From Elymus sibiricus (Eukaryota > Streptophyta > Magnoliopsida > Poales > Poaceae), in contig CM077676.1 in assembly GCA_039707655.1 (NCBI GenBank), positions 432,179,379-432,243,378 on the forward strand: 64,000 nt of DNA, written 5' to 3'. The position numbers were made by a program, and so were the translations under genes. The notes under the pieces are model-generated. The model ran no database searches and was not told the DNA's origin. It saw only the letters and a program-made list of their open reading frames with translations. The stretch's first letter is position 1; each line of letters begins with the position of its first letter. Of the stretch, positions 1 to 12,993 are shown in pieces.

Positions 1-3000
1 CTTCCCGCCAATGTTGCTCACCGCGCTCCGGAGGCGGGTCAGGTCATCCCTACACCGAGGCCTGGCGAGAGGGTGGTGTTCCTCCCTCACTTCATCCGGG
101 GACTAGGTTTCCCCCTCCACCCCTTTGTCAGGGGCTTGATGTTTTTCTACGGGCTTGATTTCCATGATCTTGCCCCGAATTCCTTCCTGCACATCTCGGC
201 CTTCATCATCATCTGCGAGGCCTTTCTCCGGGTCCGACCACACTTCGGCTTGTGGTTGAAGGTGTTCAATGTCAAGCCGAAGATCGTCGACGGCCAACAG
301 GCGGACTGCGGGGGGGGGGGGGGGGGGGGGGGGGATGGTCAGCAAGCTCCCTCGGGTTGAGTGGCCAGAAGGCACCTTCATCGAAACCGTCAAGATCTGG
401 CAGAAAGAGTGGTTCTACATCACAGAGCCACAGAACGCGGACTGGGCGGCGATTCCCGCCTTCAGATTCGGACCCCCCACGAGGTTGGTATCGTGGACTA
501 AGAAGGGCCTTGACTGGGGGTCAAACAAGGAGGTGGCGTTGCTGCTGAGCCGGATATCCAAGATGATAGAGCGGGGGGTTGAACTGCCCAACGTGATTCA
601 GATCATGCTTTGCCGACATATCCTCCCCTTTCAAGATCGGGCCTCCCCCATGTGGGTCTACCAGCCCAAAGACCCCGCCACCGTGCTCAGCTTCTACCGC
701 ACTTCCCATGCTCAGCTATGGAAGGTGATGTTCAAGCCGCAGAAGGACTGGCCGGCCGAGGAGGAAGACATCGGCCTTGACGCCGCAAACCCCCCTCGCG
801 AGGTATGATAAGTTTTACTCTTGTGTTCGGATTGTTCCTTTTTGACAAAGTACTCAACTCCCTTTTCTCCCATGCGTAGAGCTGGCTGAAGAAGGCCAAG
901 CGAATCGACAGCCCAGCCCCGCTGCCCGAGAGCCCCAGGATGGCCTTGCTCATGGCCATGTTGGCCGAGGAGCCGTACGAGGCGCCGGAGAAGAAGGAGA
1001 AGAAGAAGGAGGCCAGAGAGGGCCTCCGTTCCTGAGGACCCCCGGACACTAGATCCGGGGACACCCATGCCCCCTCTGCCCTAGAGGAGGAGAAGGAGCA
1101 GGGAGAGGACGGGGAGGAAAGTGATTCCTCCCGAACAAAGAAGAGGGCGGTGTCCGAGGACGCCTAGGAGGATCAGCTTCCTCCCATCCCCAAAAGACCA
1201 TGCAGGGCCAAGGTGGCCCTGTCCAACAATAGCTTGGCATCTGCCGAGGACTCCGAGGCCTCCGAAGAGGTTCCTTGGAGGACCCCCAGGATCAAACCGC
1301 GGGCCCAAAGGTACGTATCCTAAGATACACCCATGCATTTTTAGTCGAACTAAGTCTGCTATTGATTGTGCTCCTGCTTCAAACATTGCAGCCCGCCACG
1401 CGACCTCCCTACCGATCGAGTTTCGGAGGGGGATTCTCCACCGGCCGCGCTGGCGGAGAGTGGGACCGAATCACGCGCCTCGCCTCCCCCGGTCGTTGAG
1501 GAGGCCGAAGAGGTCCTGTCAAGGAGGACCCCTCCCGTGCCGGACACAGGGGGAGGAGGTGATGCTATTATGGCCGAGGTGCATACCTCGACTGCCGAAG
1601 ACCAGGAGGGGAGAACCCTTCTGAGAAACGAGGAGGGGGAGCTCGGACAGTCCGAGCTCTCCCCGAAAGTGGTTTCGGAGTCGTTAAGGCGCCAAGAGCC
1701 AACCATCCCGGCCTCCACAGAAGGAGGAGCCGAGGTGCCCCCGCCACCCCCGCCCACTCCAGGGCGGGTTTTGACTGGGTGGCCGGATGAGATGGAGGAT
1801 GCTTTAACCAGCTCCTCTATCGTCGAAGGGCACCATGCCCTGATGGGAACGGTTTTGCAAAGTCTTCGGTCCATGGACAGCGGACTGAAGGAGGCCTTCG
1901 GGGCCTTCTGACAGGCTTCAAGGTAGGCCATGTAATGACTTTTCCTTAGAAAATTTCTTTTATATGAATATGCGTCCTCATACACAGTAGCCCCCGGGCC
2001 CTGGATAAGTTTGAAAAACTTAGGCGGGGGTCGAATAAGATTGAGGTATGGATGATAGCAAAATGAGCAGTAGCCCCCGAGACTCTGGCTGGATTGAAAA
2101 AGCCGGTCAGAGGATCGAAAGTCGGTAACTCGGGAATCTAATATGCTTGGTCTAATGTGCAGGCGTCATCCTCGGCGGCAGCTGCCAACGCCGAGGAGCT
2201 GGCCGAGCTGAACCGGAAGTTCAAGAGCTCCGAGGACGACCTCGGCCTGCTAAATAAGCGGTTCGACGAGGCGCAAGGCAAGTCCGAACTAAACTGTTTA
2301 CTTCAGCAATTTTTATTTTTATTTTTTTTAAGAAATCAATCTAAAACGGGGTGCAACTGACATTGCTGCGGCTGCCGCCGCGGAGGTCGAGAACCTCAAG
2401 GCCGTGCTGAGGAAAGCTCAGCAGGAAGCCGCGGTGCAGAAGGCTGCGGCCGAACAGGTGACCACCAAACTAGCTACGGTGAAAACCGCTAGCCAGAAGC
2501 ACAATGCCAGAGTGTCTGAAGTGCAGCAAGAGCTCAAGGATGCCGTCACGAAATGTGAGGTCCTTGAGCAGAAGAATAAGGATCAGGCCACCGAGCTAAC
2601 TGCATTGGGATCAACGGCTAAGGAAGCGTGGACGGAGGCGCGAGGCTACCAGGAGGAACTCCGCCAAGTTAAATTTATTGCGGATGGTAAACCATACTTA
2701 CTGCAAAGTGTCTTTGGTGGTAACAGGTTCGCTTTGCTCACGCGAGTGTGGCGTTCCCCGGGCGCCTTTGCGGACCTCCTGAGCAGTTCATCGGATGCGG
2801 CTAGGTTCTTTGCATCCCAGGAGGGACGTGCCGAGCAGAGGCTGTTTTGGGCGCAGTTTCAAGCGCCCGAACACCCTCCCCTCCTCAACAACCAGATGAA
2901 GCAGCTGATGGAGTTGCATCAGATGGTGGAGCCGGCGATGAAGGACCTCTATATCAATTTGTGGCCTTCAGAGCCGCTACCGAGCAGCTATTTTGGCTTA

Positions 3001-3245
3001 GTGCAGAAGATGTACAACGCTACGCCCCGGATTGATGCCTGAAGCGCTCCGTATGCATTGAGGGAGCTCGGATGTCCTTCGGCAAGACCATGGTGCACTG
3101 GCCGAAGATCAAGCCAGCTGAGGTGGCCACCGGACCTCCGCCCCCTAGGAAGGAGCATAGGCGCCCCGAGCAGTACTTTCCCATCGTGATGGATGGTGCT
3201 CGGGCGATAGAGGCCCAGTGCTCGAAATATGTAATTTATGAATGA
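1..3245 (+). pseudogene. Antisense gene of E1: putative gypsy-type transposon (Transposase_28-like) protein, 5' end outside window
   Basis: The reading frame is already open at base 1. It encodes a Pro/Gly/Phe-rich block (GERVVFLPHFIRGLGFPLHP, near 67-126) followed by GLDFHDLAPNS, FLHISAFI and HFGLWLKVFNVKP. This is the signature I associate with the plant Pfam family 'putative gypsy type transposon' (PF04195). After a run of 25 G it resumes (MVSKLPRVEWPEG, from 335). Likely introns are 803-879 (GTATGA...GCGTAG), 1311-1391 (GTACGT...TTGCAG) and 1923-2162 (GTAGGC...GTGCAG). A long coiled-coil-like Ala/Glu/Lys exon and a conserved C-terminal block follow (2404-3042; GKPYLLQSVFGG, LWPSEPLPSSYFGLVQ). 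The frame shifts near 3036-3045, and the last block ends at TGA 3243-3245. Function is unknown. It runs opposite to E1 gag. Confidence 0.75.
310..334. repeat. 25-base G homopolymer inside the antisense gene
   Basis: An uninterrupted run of G at 310-334 sits where the antisense protein would encode a short Gly stretch. Its length decides whether the frame left of it (frame of base 1) joins the frame right of it (MVSK...). Long homopolymers are prone to length error, so the apparent frameshift may be technical. Confidence 0.9.
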
Positions 3246-4564
3246 ATTTATTTTCCTTGTATCCGAGAAGTTGAAACTTTTGTGCTTTTTTAAAAATGTG
3301 ATTGGTCGGCTTTATATGTAATGCCTTTGTGTTTTTATTTTGACTCCTGTGCGGCCATTTTAAACTGAAAGTTACCAGTCGTCAGCTTCAACCCCCTTGC
3401 AGATACTGCATGGGGTGTTTCTCCCGAACACCTTAACCCTTAGCCGACGTCTCAGTGCCCGGAGGCGGTTGTGTGTAAGGAAAACAAGGCAATCGGACTA
3501 TGCGGTTTTAGTGCTTTCACTTAGCCATAGGAGCTTGACTGCGGGGGCTAGTGACTAGCCCCCAGTATACGTGATATCCGGACGTACCGAGGTTGATACC
3601 ATTACCAACTTGGTTCCTGTAACAGAAAACCCTTCGTTTGACACGGATTAACCTTCATCAATTCTTAGTTTAACACTTGTCATCGGATCGCCGACCAGTT
3701 CTCGCTTATTATGACAGTCGGTTTTCGGCTTTCTCCACTGAGGTACTTAACCAGGCTAGCTAGAAGGACAATCGCAGTGGTTCTCCCTTTACCCTCCTAG
3801 CCAAACAATGCGGAACGTAAGAGGGCAAACATAGGAGCCGGGCAACCTAACCATTGACCAAAGACATAATTCGGAACTGATTCATATAATGCAATATCCA
3901 TGACGCCAAGCACATGTAATGAAACTGGTGCCGGAATGATGTCTGGGGCAAGATTTATGGTCGAGCCCCCGGTCTATTAGCCGATCACATCTAAAAAGGA
4001 ACAAATCATAATAGTTTACTTCGGCAGAAAAGCGGAAAGGAATGCGCAACATAATTGACTGCAGTATGACCAGAGAAAAATGGTCTTTATTTCCTTTGAT
4101 TTCGTGACGTCTATCCGTACAATACGAACTGCCGAAGTAGCTTTTACAGATACTTTAAGAAATAAACACATTTGAGGAAAGGTTTACACAGGGCCTTCAT
4201 GAGTGGTTTGACGTCCCTACTGCGCCCTACCGCACGTCTGCGCCTTTGCTCTTTATGAAGCTTCCGTGTGATTGGAATCGTCGATTGTATGCTTGGCGGA
4301 AGTAATAATGTTCGGCGAACGAGCCCTTGAAGAAGGGTTTTGAGAAGTCGCCGCAAGGTACCAGCTTGACACTGGTCAGGCCCTACATGGTGCCTGTTAT
4401 TTAGTAGTGTTCCAAGAACATCTTTGGCCGTGGCTTGGTCAAACCGAGCTCTTGGCCCTTGAGTCGTTTGCCCCCACAGCTGCCCATGGAATCTTAAGCG
4501 CGAAGTTGTGCACTCGAGGTACGTATTTCGTGGCTGGGTAGACCGTGCTGTGGGGCGCGTATCC
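3246..4564 (-). other. Non-coding internal region of E1, shared with family L
   Basis: No credible coding sequence here. Short tracts resembling GGGGGCTA(G/C) on the minus strand recur (for example near 3540-3562 and 3960-3980), like the polypurine tract next to the 3' LTR in this group. The part 3360-3900 aligns over long stretches with 25630-26163 in L-n: a shared block around 'agccgacgtctc' followed by 'gcccggaggcggttgtgt', then a block around 'ttttcggctttctccactga'. The two families therefore share this non-coding module. Confidence 0.75.
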
Positions 4565-7070
4565 CTATTTAGGGTGAGCGCGGGAGTGCTCTGGGACCGA
4601 GGCCGTAGCTCGGGCGCGTTTGCGTGCGTCCAGTGCCTTGATGGTAGACTGGGCCTTTGACGCCTCTTCGGCGGCCTGGACTTCGGGGGCTAAAGCCGTT
4701 GTGTGTTCCTCCGTTCGGAGCGAGCGCTCGATGTTGCCGTTAACGGTAATAATACCTTTTGGTCCTGGCATCTTGAGCTTCAGATATGCGTAGTGCGGAA
4801 CGGCATTGAAGTGGGTGAACATTGTTCTGCCGAGAAGTGTGTGGTAACCACTGCGGAAAGGGATAATGTCAAAGATTAAATCTTTGCTTCGGAAGTTGTC
4901 GGGTGAACCGAAGACCACTTCCATGGTCACGGTTCCCGAACAACGCGCCTCAACGCCTGGGATCACACCTTTAAAGGTGGTGTTACTGGGTTTGATCCTT
5001 GACGGATCGATTCCCATCTTTCTCACGGTATCTGAATAAATCAGATTGAGGATGCTGCCTCCGTCCATAAGGACTCTAGTGAGGTGGTATCCATCCACGA
5101 TGGGGTCGAGCACCAGGGCCGCCGTTCCTCCATGATGGATACTGGTCGGATGGTCTTGCCGGTCGAAGGTGATCGGACAAGCCGACCATGGGTTGTATTT
5201 CGGGGCCACCGGCTCTATGGCGTAGACATTCCGAAGTGCACGTTTCCGCTCCTTCTTGGGTATATGCATGACGTAGATCATGTTCGCAGTTTTTACCTCG
5301 GGAGGGAACTGCTTTTGGCCTCCGTTGTTCGGCCCGCAGGGTTCATCGTCGTCCTCGCTGCGGGGGCCCTTGCCCTGTTCCTCGGTTGTAAGCTTGCCAG
5401 CCTGCTTGATTACCCAATAGTTACGGTTGGCGTGGTTGGCGGGCTTGTCCGGGGTACCGTGGATCTGGCAGGGCCTATACAGGATTCTGTCCAGTGCAGT
5501 CGGTCCGTCCCGGTTCCCTTTAGAGGGCTTCTTCCGCGGTCCTGATTTTGAGCTACTGAACCCGGCGTTTACTGCCGCGTCATCGGCTTCCCTGCCGTTG
5601 TTTGTGTGCCGGCGCTTATTATTCTTGTTGTGCCGGGGTTTCCTGTTCCCATCCCAGGCCTCTGAAGTGCCGGGGTCGTCGGGATGGTTGCTTCTACGAG
5701 ATAACCAACTATCCTCTCCCATGCAAAAGCATGTCATTAGGGAGGTGAGGGCCGACATTGTTCTCGGTTTATCTTGGCCAAGCTGGCGAGCGAGCCATTC
5801 GTCCCGAAAACTGTGCTTGAATGCGGCAATTGCCTCAGCATCTGGACAGTCGACGATATGGTTCTTCTTAGTCAAGAACCGATTCCAGAATTGCCGAGCT
5901 GACTCCCCGGGCTGTTGAACAACGTGGCTCAGGTCGTCAGCATCCGGCGGCCGAACATAGGTGCCTTGAAAGTTGGCTCGGAATGCATCCTCGAGCTCCT
6001 CCCAGCTCCCGATGGAGTTTTTGGGTAGGCTGTTCAACCAGTGCCTTGCCGGTCCTTTAAGTTTTAATGGCAGATATTTAATGGCGTGGAGGTCATCTCC
6101 TTGGGCCATATGAATGTGGAGAAGGAAATCTTTGATCTACACGGCTGGGTCAGTTGTCCCATCATACTGTTCTATGTTCACGGGTTTAAACCCTTCGGGG
6201 AAATGATGCTGCATCACCTCGTCTGTGAAACACATTGGGTGTGCGGCGCCCCTGACCCTGGCTACGTTGTGCCAGAGATCGGTTGTCATCCGGGTACGGT
6301 GCAGCTCCCGAGCTCTATCGTTCCTGTCGCACCAAGGTTGGTATCCGTCCCGTCCAGCGGGCGTGTGTCCTCTGGATCCATAAATGGATCTCGACTATGC
6401 CCCTCTGGCATTTAGGTTGTGCCGCAGATCATATGGGTCAACCGGTTGAACCGGCTCATTGCTAGCCCGGCGAGGAGGCACGGGTGGGTTTTCGGCTTCT
6501 CCAGCCGTCTTGTCCCGTCCTCGAGGGGGGCGATCGGGCTGGTTTGTCTGAGTTCATCTGGGAGGTATAGGCTCAAGGGCTTCATCTTAAAATGACGGAA
6601 GCAAGCGCCGCCGTGGGTAGCTTTTGCTCTGATCCAGTCGCAGATTGTCGAAGCCCTCTTCGGCCGCTAAGACCAATATCCACCTGTCATTGAGGGTATC
6701 CTGTTCGGTTTTTAGCTGCTCCTACTTCTTATTCAAGCTTCGAGCAGTGGCTATGAGTTGCTGCTTGAACCTTTCCTGGTCCAGGGGGTCCTCGGGGACG
6801 ACGAAATCCTCGGGTCCGAGGCTGTCCTCCTTTCGGAAGTAGGGAGGTAGATGCTGTCCTCAGAATCCTCGGGGTCCTCAGGGTTATACCCTGGTCGTCA
6901 TGCCCTTCAGAAGTGTCATGGTGATGTTCGGGGGTGGTGTTGTCGCCGAGTTCCCCCTTGTTGTCCGGAGTATCCTTATCTCCGATGCCGTTTGTGTCTG
7001 TGTTACTTTCCCTGCCCCTTCCGCGTCCCCTGGATCGCTTTCGTCGGCGTTTGGGCGGTTCCTCGTCGGG
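4565..7070 (-). pseudogene. E1 gag (C-terminal part) and aspartic protease, broken
   Basis: The clean segment 6109-4565 (514 codons) has a retrotransposon gag core (LPLKLKGPARHWLNSLP, WEELEDAFRANFQGTY, QQPGESARQFWNRFL). A basic linker follows, then a retroviral-type protease core with DGGSILNLIYSDT and later HTLLGRTMFTHF. Upstream, 7070-6110 continues gag but is damaged. A TAG at 6137-6139 lies in frame just before the 6109 ATG. The 7070 reading phase differs from the 6109 phase, so at least one frameshift lies between. The start of this gag is at 13737-12994, on the other side of E2. The frame ends at 4565 right after the protease region, with no RT following. Confidence 0.85.
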
Positions 7071-7075
7071 GCCGT
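7071..7075. repeat. Left TSD of E2 (GCCGT)
   Basis: GCCGT lies directly left of the TG that opens the E2 5' LTR. The identical GCCGT at 12994-12998 directly follows the 3' LTR. Confidence 0.9.
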
Positions 7076-8633
7076 TGATACGTCTCCAACGTATCTATAA
7101 TTTTTTATTGTTCCATGCTATTATATTATCAATCTTGGATGTTTTTATATACATTTACAGCAATTATATATCATTTTTTGGGACTAACCTATTAACTTAG
7201 TGCCCAGTGCCAGTTGTTGTTTTATGCCTGTTTTTGGTTTTCCCGAATATCAGTACCAAATGAAGTCCAAATGCCATGAAACTTTTTAGAGATTTTTTTC
7301 TGGACATAACAAGTACTGGAAGCTTCGGGAGAGGTCCAGAAGATGAAGTAGTGGCACATGAGGCACCAGGGCGTGCCCCAGGGGGGTGGCGCGCCCTGGT
7401 GGCTTGTGGGGCCCACACAACTCCGTTTGACCTAATTCCACCACTATAAATTCTCTAAAATCGGGAAACCAACAGAGGAGTCCACGAAATACTTTTTTGC
7501 CACCGCAAGTTTCTGTTCTCGAGAGATCCCCTCTGGGGGCCTTTTTTGGTACTCCGCCGGAGGGGGAATCGATCACGGAGGGACTCTAAGTCAACCTTCC
7601 TGCCCTTCCGATGATGCGTCAGTAGTTTACCACAGACCTTCGGGTCCATAGTTAGTAGCTAGATGGCTTCTTCTCTCTTTTTGATCTTCAATACAATGTT
7701 CTCCTCGATGTTCTTGGAGTTCTATCCGATGTAATCACTTTTTGCGGTGTGTTTATTGGGATCCGATGAATTGTGAGTATATGATCAGATTATCCATGAA
7801 TATTATTTGAGTTTTCTCTGAACTCTTTTATGCATGATTATTATAGCTTTGTATTTCTTCTCCAATCTATTGATTTGGTTTGGCCAACTAGATTGATTTA
7901 TCTTTCCATAGGAAGAGGTGCTTTGTAATGGGTTCGATATTGCGGTGCTCAATCCCAGTGACAGAAAGGGACATGACACGTATGTATCGTTGCTATTGAG
8001 GGTAAAAAGATGGGGTTTATTCATGCGTGAGTTTACTTTGTATACATCATGTCATCTTGCTTAAGGCGTTACTCCGTTCTTTATGGACTTAATACACTAG
8101 ATGCATGCTGGATAGCGGTCTATGTGTGGAGTAATAGTAGTAGATGCAGGCAGGAGTCGGTCTACTTGTCTCGGACGTGATGCCTGTATACATGATCATT
8201 GCCTTGGATATCGTCATGATTATTTGCATTTCTATCAATTGCCCAACAGTAATTTGTTTACCCACCGTATGCTATTTTCTTGAGAGAAGCCTCTAGTGAA
8301 AACTATGGCCCCCGGGTCTATCTAAATCATATATTAAAAACCCTAAAATACCTTGCTGCACTTTTTCTTTATTTATTTTATTTTATATTTTAGTTCTATC
8401 TATCTATCACATACAATTTAATCTTGCAATTAACCGCCAAGGGATTGACAACCCCTTGTTTGCGTTGGGTGCAAAGATTTGTTGTTTTGTGTGCAGGTGC
8501 TGCTAACGAGGTGTTGCATGATTCTCCTACTGGATTGATAACCTTGGTTTCATAACTGAGGGAAATACTTATCTCTACTGCACTGCTTCTCCCTTCCTCT
8601 TCAGGGAATTACCAACGCAGCTCACAAGTAGCA
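7076..8633 (+). repeat. E2 5' LTR
   Basis: A 1558-bp LTR beginning TGATACGTCTCCAACG and ending AAGTAGCA (TG...CA). It contains a near-palindrome CACCAGGGCGTGCC / GGCGCGCCCTGGTG (7364-7377 / 7388-7401). The 3' partner is 11431-12993. Confidence 0.93.
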
Positions 8634-8644
8634 GGAAGAATTTC

Positions 8645-8663
8645 TGGCGCCGTTGCCGGGGAG
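8645..8663 (+). promoter_or_regulatory. E2 primer-binding site (tRNA-Asp type)
   Basis: TGGCGCCGTTGCCGGGGAG starts 12 bp after the 5' LTR end. It is complementary to the 3' end of plant tRNA-Asp, as known for Athila-type elements. E3 has the same site at the same spacing with one difference. Confidence 0.88.
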
Positions 8664-8828
8664 ACATCATTAACATCTATCAAGTACCTACGCATAAAAC
8701 TTTCATCTCCTTGCATTTATTTTATTTGCCTCTTGTTTTCATCTCCCCCACTTCTTAATTTTTTTACAAAAATACAAAAATATTTTCCGTTTTCTTGTTT
8801 GCTTCTTTGCTTGCTTGAAAATTTTATC

Positions 8829-9152
8829 ATGGCTGAATTTAAGAAACTTAGCAATTCACTTATGAGTGCTAGTTCTTTAGACAACCCATCTATCCTCTTG
8901 AAGCTTATGAATAATGAAAACACTAAAAGAAGCTTTTCTAAAGTCACCAAAGAAAAATTAGACAATCTTGCCAATGATGATCCTGATAAAGAACAACCCA
9001 CTATCATGCATACTAAAAAACTCCATATAGGTAGTGGTAATATTATTGGAAAAGGTGTTATTCAGGATTTCTTCACATGTTTACCTTTTGTTTCTGTTAT
9101 TGTGTGTTTTCACATTTATGCTACTGTTATGATTGTGTTTTTGTGTTTTTAA
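8829..9152 (+). pseudogene. E2 truncated gag-like ORF
   Basis: A 107-codon ORF starts MAEFKKLSNSLMSASS and holds a short Lys/Asn/Asp-rich region. It ends after a hydrophobic tail (FFTCLPFVSVIVCFHIYATV) that looks like read-through into non-coding sequence. Position after the PBS suggests the gag N-terminus of the parent family. An earlier start at 8733 adds 32 residues, but the ATG at 8829 fits better. No gag core or zinc knuckle is present. Confidence 0.6.
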
Positions 9153-11430
9153 TTAGTGTTTGTGCCAAGTAAAGCCTTTGGGACGATTTGGAAGATAGTA
9201 TAATTGATGCTGTTTGGAAAACAGAAAGTTTTGCGTCCTGTGCTGGAATTTTGGTTCTGTACTACAGCGTCAGAAAAATCTGAAATTTTTACACAGTATT
9301 GGTAAGAGTTACAGAAGTATAGCTTTTCAATAGATCTCTATAGACTGTTCTGTTTTTGACAGATTCTATTTTTGATGCACTGCTTGCTTGTTTTGATGAA
9401 ACTATGGATTGTATCGGGGGGTATAATCCATGGAGAAGTTAGAATACAGTAGGTATAATGCAAAAATAAAATATGAATGGGTTTGCAACAGTACTTAAAG
9501 TAGTGATTTGTTTTGTTATACTAACGGATCTCACGAAGGTTTTGTTGAGCTTTGTGTGATTGAAGTTTTCAAGTTTTGCGTGAGATCACGATGGATGAAG
9601 GAATAAGTTGTGGCAAGAGCCTAAGCTTGGGGATGCCCAAGGCACCCCAAGGTAATATTCAAGGAAGACTCAAGCGTCTAAGCTTGGGGATGCCCCGGAA
9701 GGCATCCCCTCTTTCTTCTACCACCCATCGGTAATTTTACTTGGAGCTATATTTTTATTCGTCACGTGATATGTGTTTTGCTTGGAGCGTCGTGTATTAT
9801 ATGAGTCTTTTCTTTCTATGCTTTTTAGTTTGTCACAATCATCCTTGCTGGACACACATATTTGAGAGAGCCACACGTTCATCATGATTTGTTAAAATAC
9901 TCTATGTGCTTCACTTAAAATTTTTGAGCTAGGCAGTTGCTCTAGTGCTTCACTTAAATCTTTTTTAGCACGGCGGTGGCTATATTTTGAAGAAATAATT
10001 GAACTCTCATGCTTCACTTATATTATTTTGAGAGTTGATAAGATTAAAATTTTGAAGAAATATGTGCACTCTCATGCTTCACTTATATCTTTTTGAGAGT
10101 TGATAATAGTAATGGTAATTTGCACAAGAGATGAATTTGGTCCCAAAGTGATGAATATTCAAGAGGGATATAATAAAAACTTTCATAAAGATCATTGGAT
10201 ATGATAAGTGTGATTCCTTGCAATAGTTTTGTGATATGGAGATGATGATATGTGAGTCATGTTAGTGAGTAATTGTGATTTAGTAAGAATATTAGTGTTA
10301 AGGTTTGTGATTCCCTATGCATGCACATTAAGTCAATAGTTATGCAACGAAATTATATCCTACTTATGGTGCATTATTCGGTGTTAGTTATGTTCAATGC
10401 ATGTTTATGACCGTTTTCGCTTTTTGGTTGGTTGCTTCTCAATCTATTTGCTAGCCTTCATTTGTACTAAGCGGAAATACTGCTTGTGCATCCAAACTCC
10501 TTAAACCCAAGTTGTGCCAAATGAGTCCACCATATCTACCTATATGCGGTATTTCAATGCCGTTCCAAGTAAATTTGCATGTGCCAACTCTAAAATTTTC
10601 AAAATAATTTTCCATTTTGTGTGCCCGTACTGCTCATGAAGCAGCAGGGGGTAGCCATTATTTTCCATGCTAGGTGTGTTATTCTCACGATGAGTGTTTA
10701 TTCACTTGTCATTGCACGAGAGAGAGGCTGGTAATAGGGATGCCCAGTACCATAATGAATCAAAAATTAATAACAACAAAATTTCTTGGAAAGTGTTGGT
10801 ATGGAGGGCACCCGTGGATACGGCTAGCCATGGATTGTGAAAGAATGGTGGAAGGGAAATAAACTTTACTTTCTATTTGGGAACCGCCTATGATGTGTCT
10901 AGCATGGAAAATATTGGGAATTCTCGGTCGTTTTCGTTGACAGGAAAAGCATGCCTCTCAAAATAATTTTATCTCTCTAATTTAAGCTTTGACATCTGGC
11001 ACATTTGCAAATCTTTGCTTCCCTCTGCGAAGGGCCTATCTATTTACTTTTATGCAATTTTTATTTTTATTTTGAGTCTCCATCTTCTCTTATAAAGCAC
11101 CAACTAGAGAGCACTATTGTCATACTTGTGCATTGTGTGTAGCTAATATTGAGTGTGTTTCATGAATGGATCAATGATTGAGCATAATGGGCTAGGGATA
11201 ACTTTCTTTAGCGTTGATATTTTGAAAGACATGGTTGCTTGTTAATATGCTTGAGTATTTATATCTTCATGTCAAACTATAGACTATTGCTTTGAATCAT
11301 TCAAGTCAAAATGTCCATGCTATAAATGAAAAGAATATATGATGAATATGATAGGTAGCATTCCACATCAAAAATTCTGTTTTTAGCATTTACCTACTCG
11401 AGGACGAGCAAGAATTAAGCTTGGGGATGC
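9153..11430 (+). other. E2 non-coding interior and polypurine tract
   Basis: No coding sequence of note; the 62-codon ORF at 10674-10862 has no recognisable features. A motif AAGCTTGGGGATGC occurs at about 9629 and 9680 and again directly before the 3' LTR at 11417-11430, where it serves as the polypurine tract. The copy at 9680 is followed by a short inverted match (ggaaggcatcccc). The region looks like an untranslated spacer kept after loss of pol. Confidence 0.7.
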
Positions 11431-12993
11431 TGATACGTCTCCAACGTATCTATAATTTTTGATTGTTCCATGCTATTATATTATCAATCTTGGATGTTTT
11501 TATATACATTTACAGCAATTATATATCATTTTTTGGGACTAACCTATTAACTTAGTGCCCAGTGCCAGTTGCTGTTTTTTGTCTGTTTTTGGTTTTCCGG
11601 AATATCAGTACCAAACGAAGTCCAAATGCCACGAAACTTTTTGGAGATTTTTTTCTAGACATAGCAAGTACTGGAAGCTTCGGGAGAGGGCCAGAAGATG
11701 AAGCAGTGGCCCACGAGGCACCAGGGCGCGCCCCGGGGGGTGGCGCACCCTGGTGGCTTGTGGGGCCCACACAGCTCCGTTTGACCTAATTCCACCACTA
11801 TAAATTCTCTAAAATCGGGAAACCAATAGAGGAGTCCCCGAAATACTTTTTCCGCCGCCGCAAGTTTTTGTTCTTGAGAGATCCCCTCTGGGGGGCCTTT
11901 TTTGGTACTCCGCCGGAGGGGGAATCGATCACGGAGGGGCTCTACATCAACCTTGCTGCCCTTCCGATGATGCGTGAGTAGTTTACCACAGACCTTCGGG
12001 TCCATAGTTAGTAGCTAGATGGCTTCTTCTCTCTTTTTGATCTTCAATACAATGTTCTCCTCGATGTTCTTGGAGTTCTATCCGATGTAATCACTTTTTG
12101 CGGTGTGTTTGTTGGGATCCAATGAATTGTGAGTTTATGATCAGATTATCCATGAATATTATTTGAGTTTTCTCTGAACTCTTTTATGCATGATTATTAT
12201 AGCTTCGTATTTCTTCTCCGATCTATTGATTTGGTTTGGCCAACTAGATTGATTTATCTTACCATGGGAAGAGGTGCTTTGTAATGGGTTCGATCTTGCG
12301 GTGCTCAATCCCAGTGACAGAAAGGGACATGACACGTATGTATCGTTGCTATTAAGGGTAAAAAGATGGGGTTTATTCATGCGTGAGTTTACTTTGTCTA
12401 CATGATGTCATCTTGCTTAAGGCGTTACTCCCTTCTTTATGGACTTAATACACTAGATGCATGCTGGATAGCGGTCGATGTGTGGAGTAATAGTAGTAGA
12501 TGCAGGCAGGAGTCGGTCTACTTGTCTGAGACGTGATGCCTATATACATGATCATTGCCTTGGATATCATCATGATTATTTGCTTTTCTATCAATTTCCC
12601 AACAGTAATTTGTTTACCCACCGTATGCTATTTTCTTGAGAGAAGCCTCTAGTGAAAACTATGGCCCCCGGGTCTATCTAAATCATACATTAAAAACCCT
12701 AAAATACCTTGCTACACTTTTTCTTTATTTATTTTATTTTACATTTTAGTTCAATCTATCTATCTATCACATACAATTTAATCTTGCAATTAACCGCCGA
12801 GGAATTGACAACCCCTTGTTTGCGTTGGGTGCAAGGATTTGTTGTTTTGTTTGCAGGTGCTGCTAACGAGGTGTTGCGTGATTCTCCTACTGGATTGATA
12901 ACCTTGGTTTCATAACTGAGGGAAATACTTATCTCTACTGTACTGCATCTCCCTTCCTCTTCAGGGAATTACCAACGCATCTCACAAGTAGTA
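11431..12993 (+). repeat. E2 3' LTR
   Basis: A 1563-bp partner of 7076-8633. It ends ...AAGTAGTA, so the terminal CA has become TA. It carries the near-palindrome CACCAGGGCGCGCC / GGCGCACCCTGGTG at 11719-11732 / 11742-11755. Confidence 0.92.

Larger units (their letters stand above)
7076..12993 (+). mobile_element. E2: internally deleted Athila-lineage LTR retrotransposon in E1 gag
   Basis: Two long LTRs (7076-8633 and 11431-12993) flank a 2.8-kb interior, bounded by the TSD GCCGT. The primer-binding site (8645-8663, TGGCGCCGTTGCCGGGGAG) matches the 3' end of plant tRNA-Asp, which is typical of the Athila lineage. The interior keeps only a short N-terminal gag-like ORF and lacks protease, RT, RNase H and integrase, so it is non-autonomous. 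In the first 560 bp or so I count roughly 30 LTR-LTR differences, i.e. an insertion perhaps about 2 million years old at commonly used grass rates. It resembles the Sabrina/WHAM group of Triticeae elements; the exact family is not certain. Confidence 0.93.

Noticed and set aside
1121..1624. 167-codon plus ORF in the antisense gene region
   Set aside because: It crosses the predicted intron 1311-1391 and is in a different phase from the conserved blocks; Arg/Pro-rich and compositional.
5084..5918. Plus-strand ORFs of 153 and 163 codons at 5084-5545 and 5427-5918
   Set aside because: They lie opposite the E1 gag/protease frame, which has clear domains; these are its shadows.
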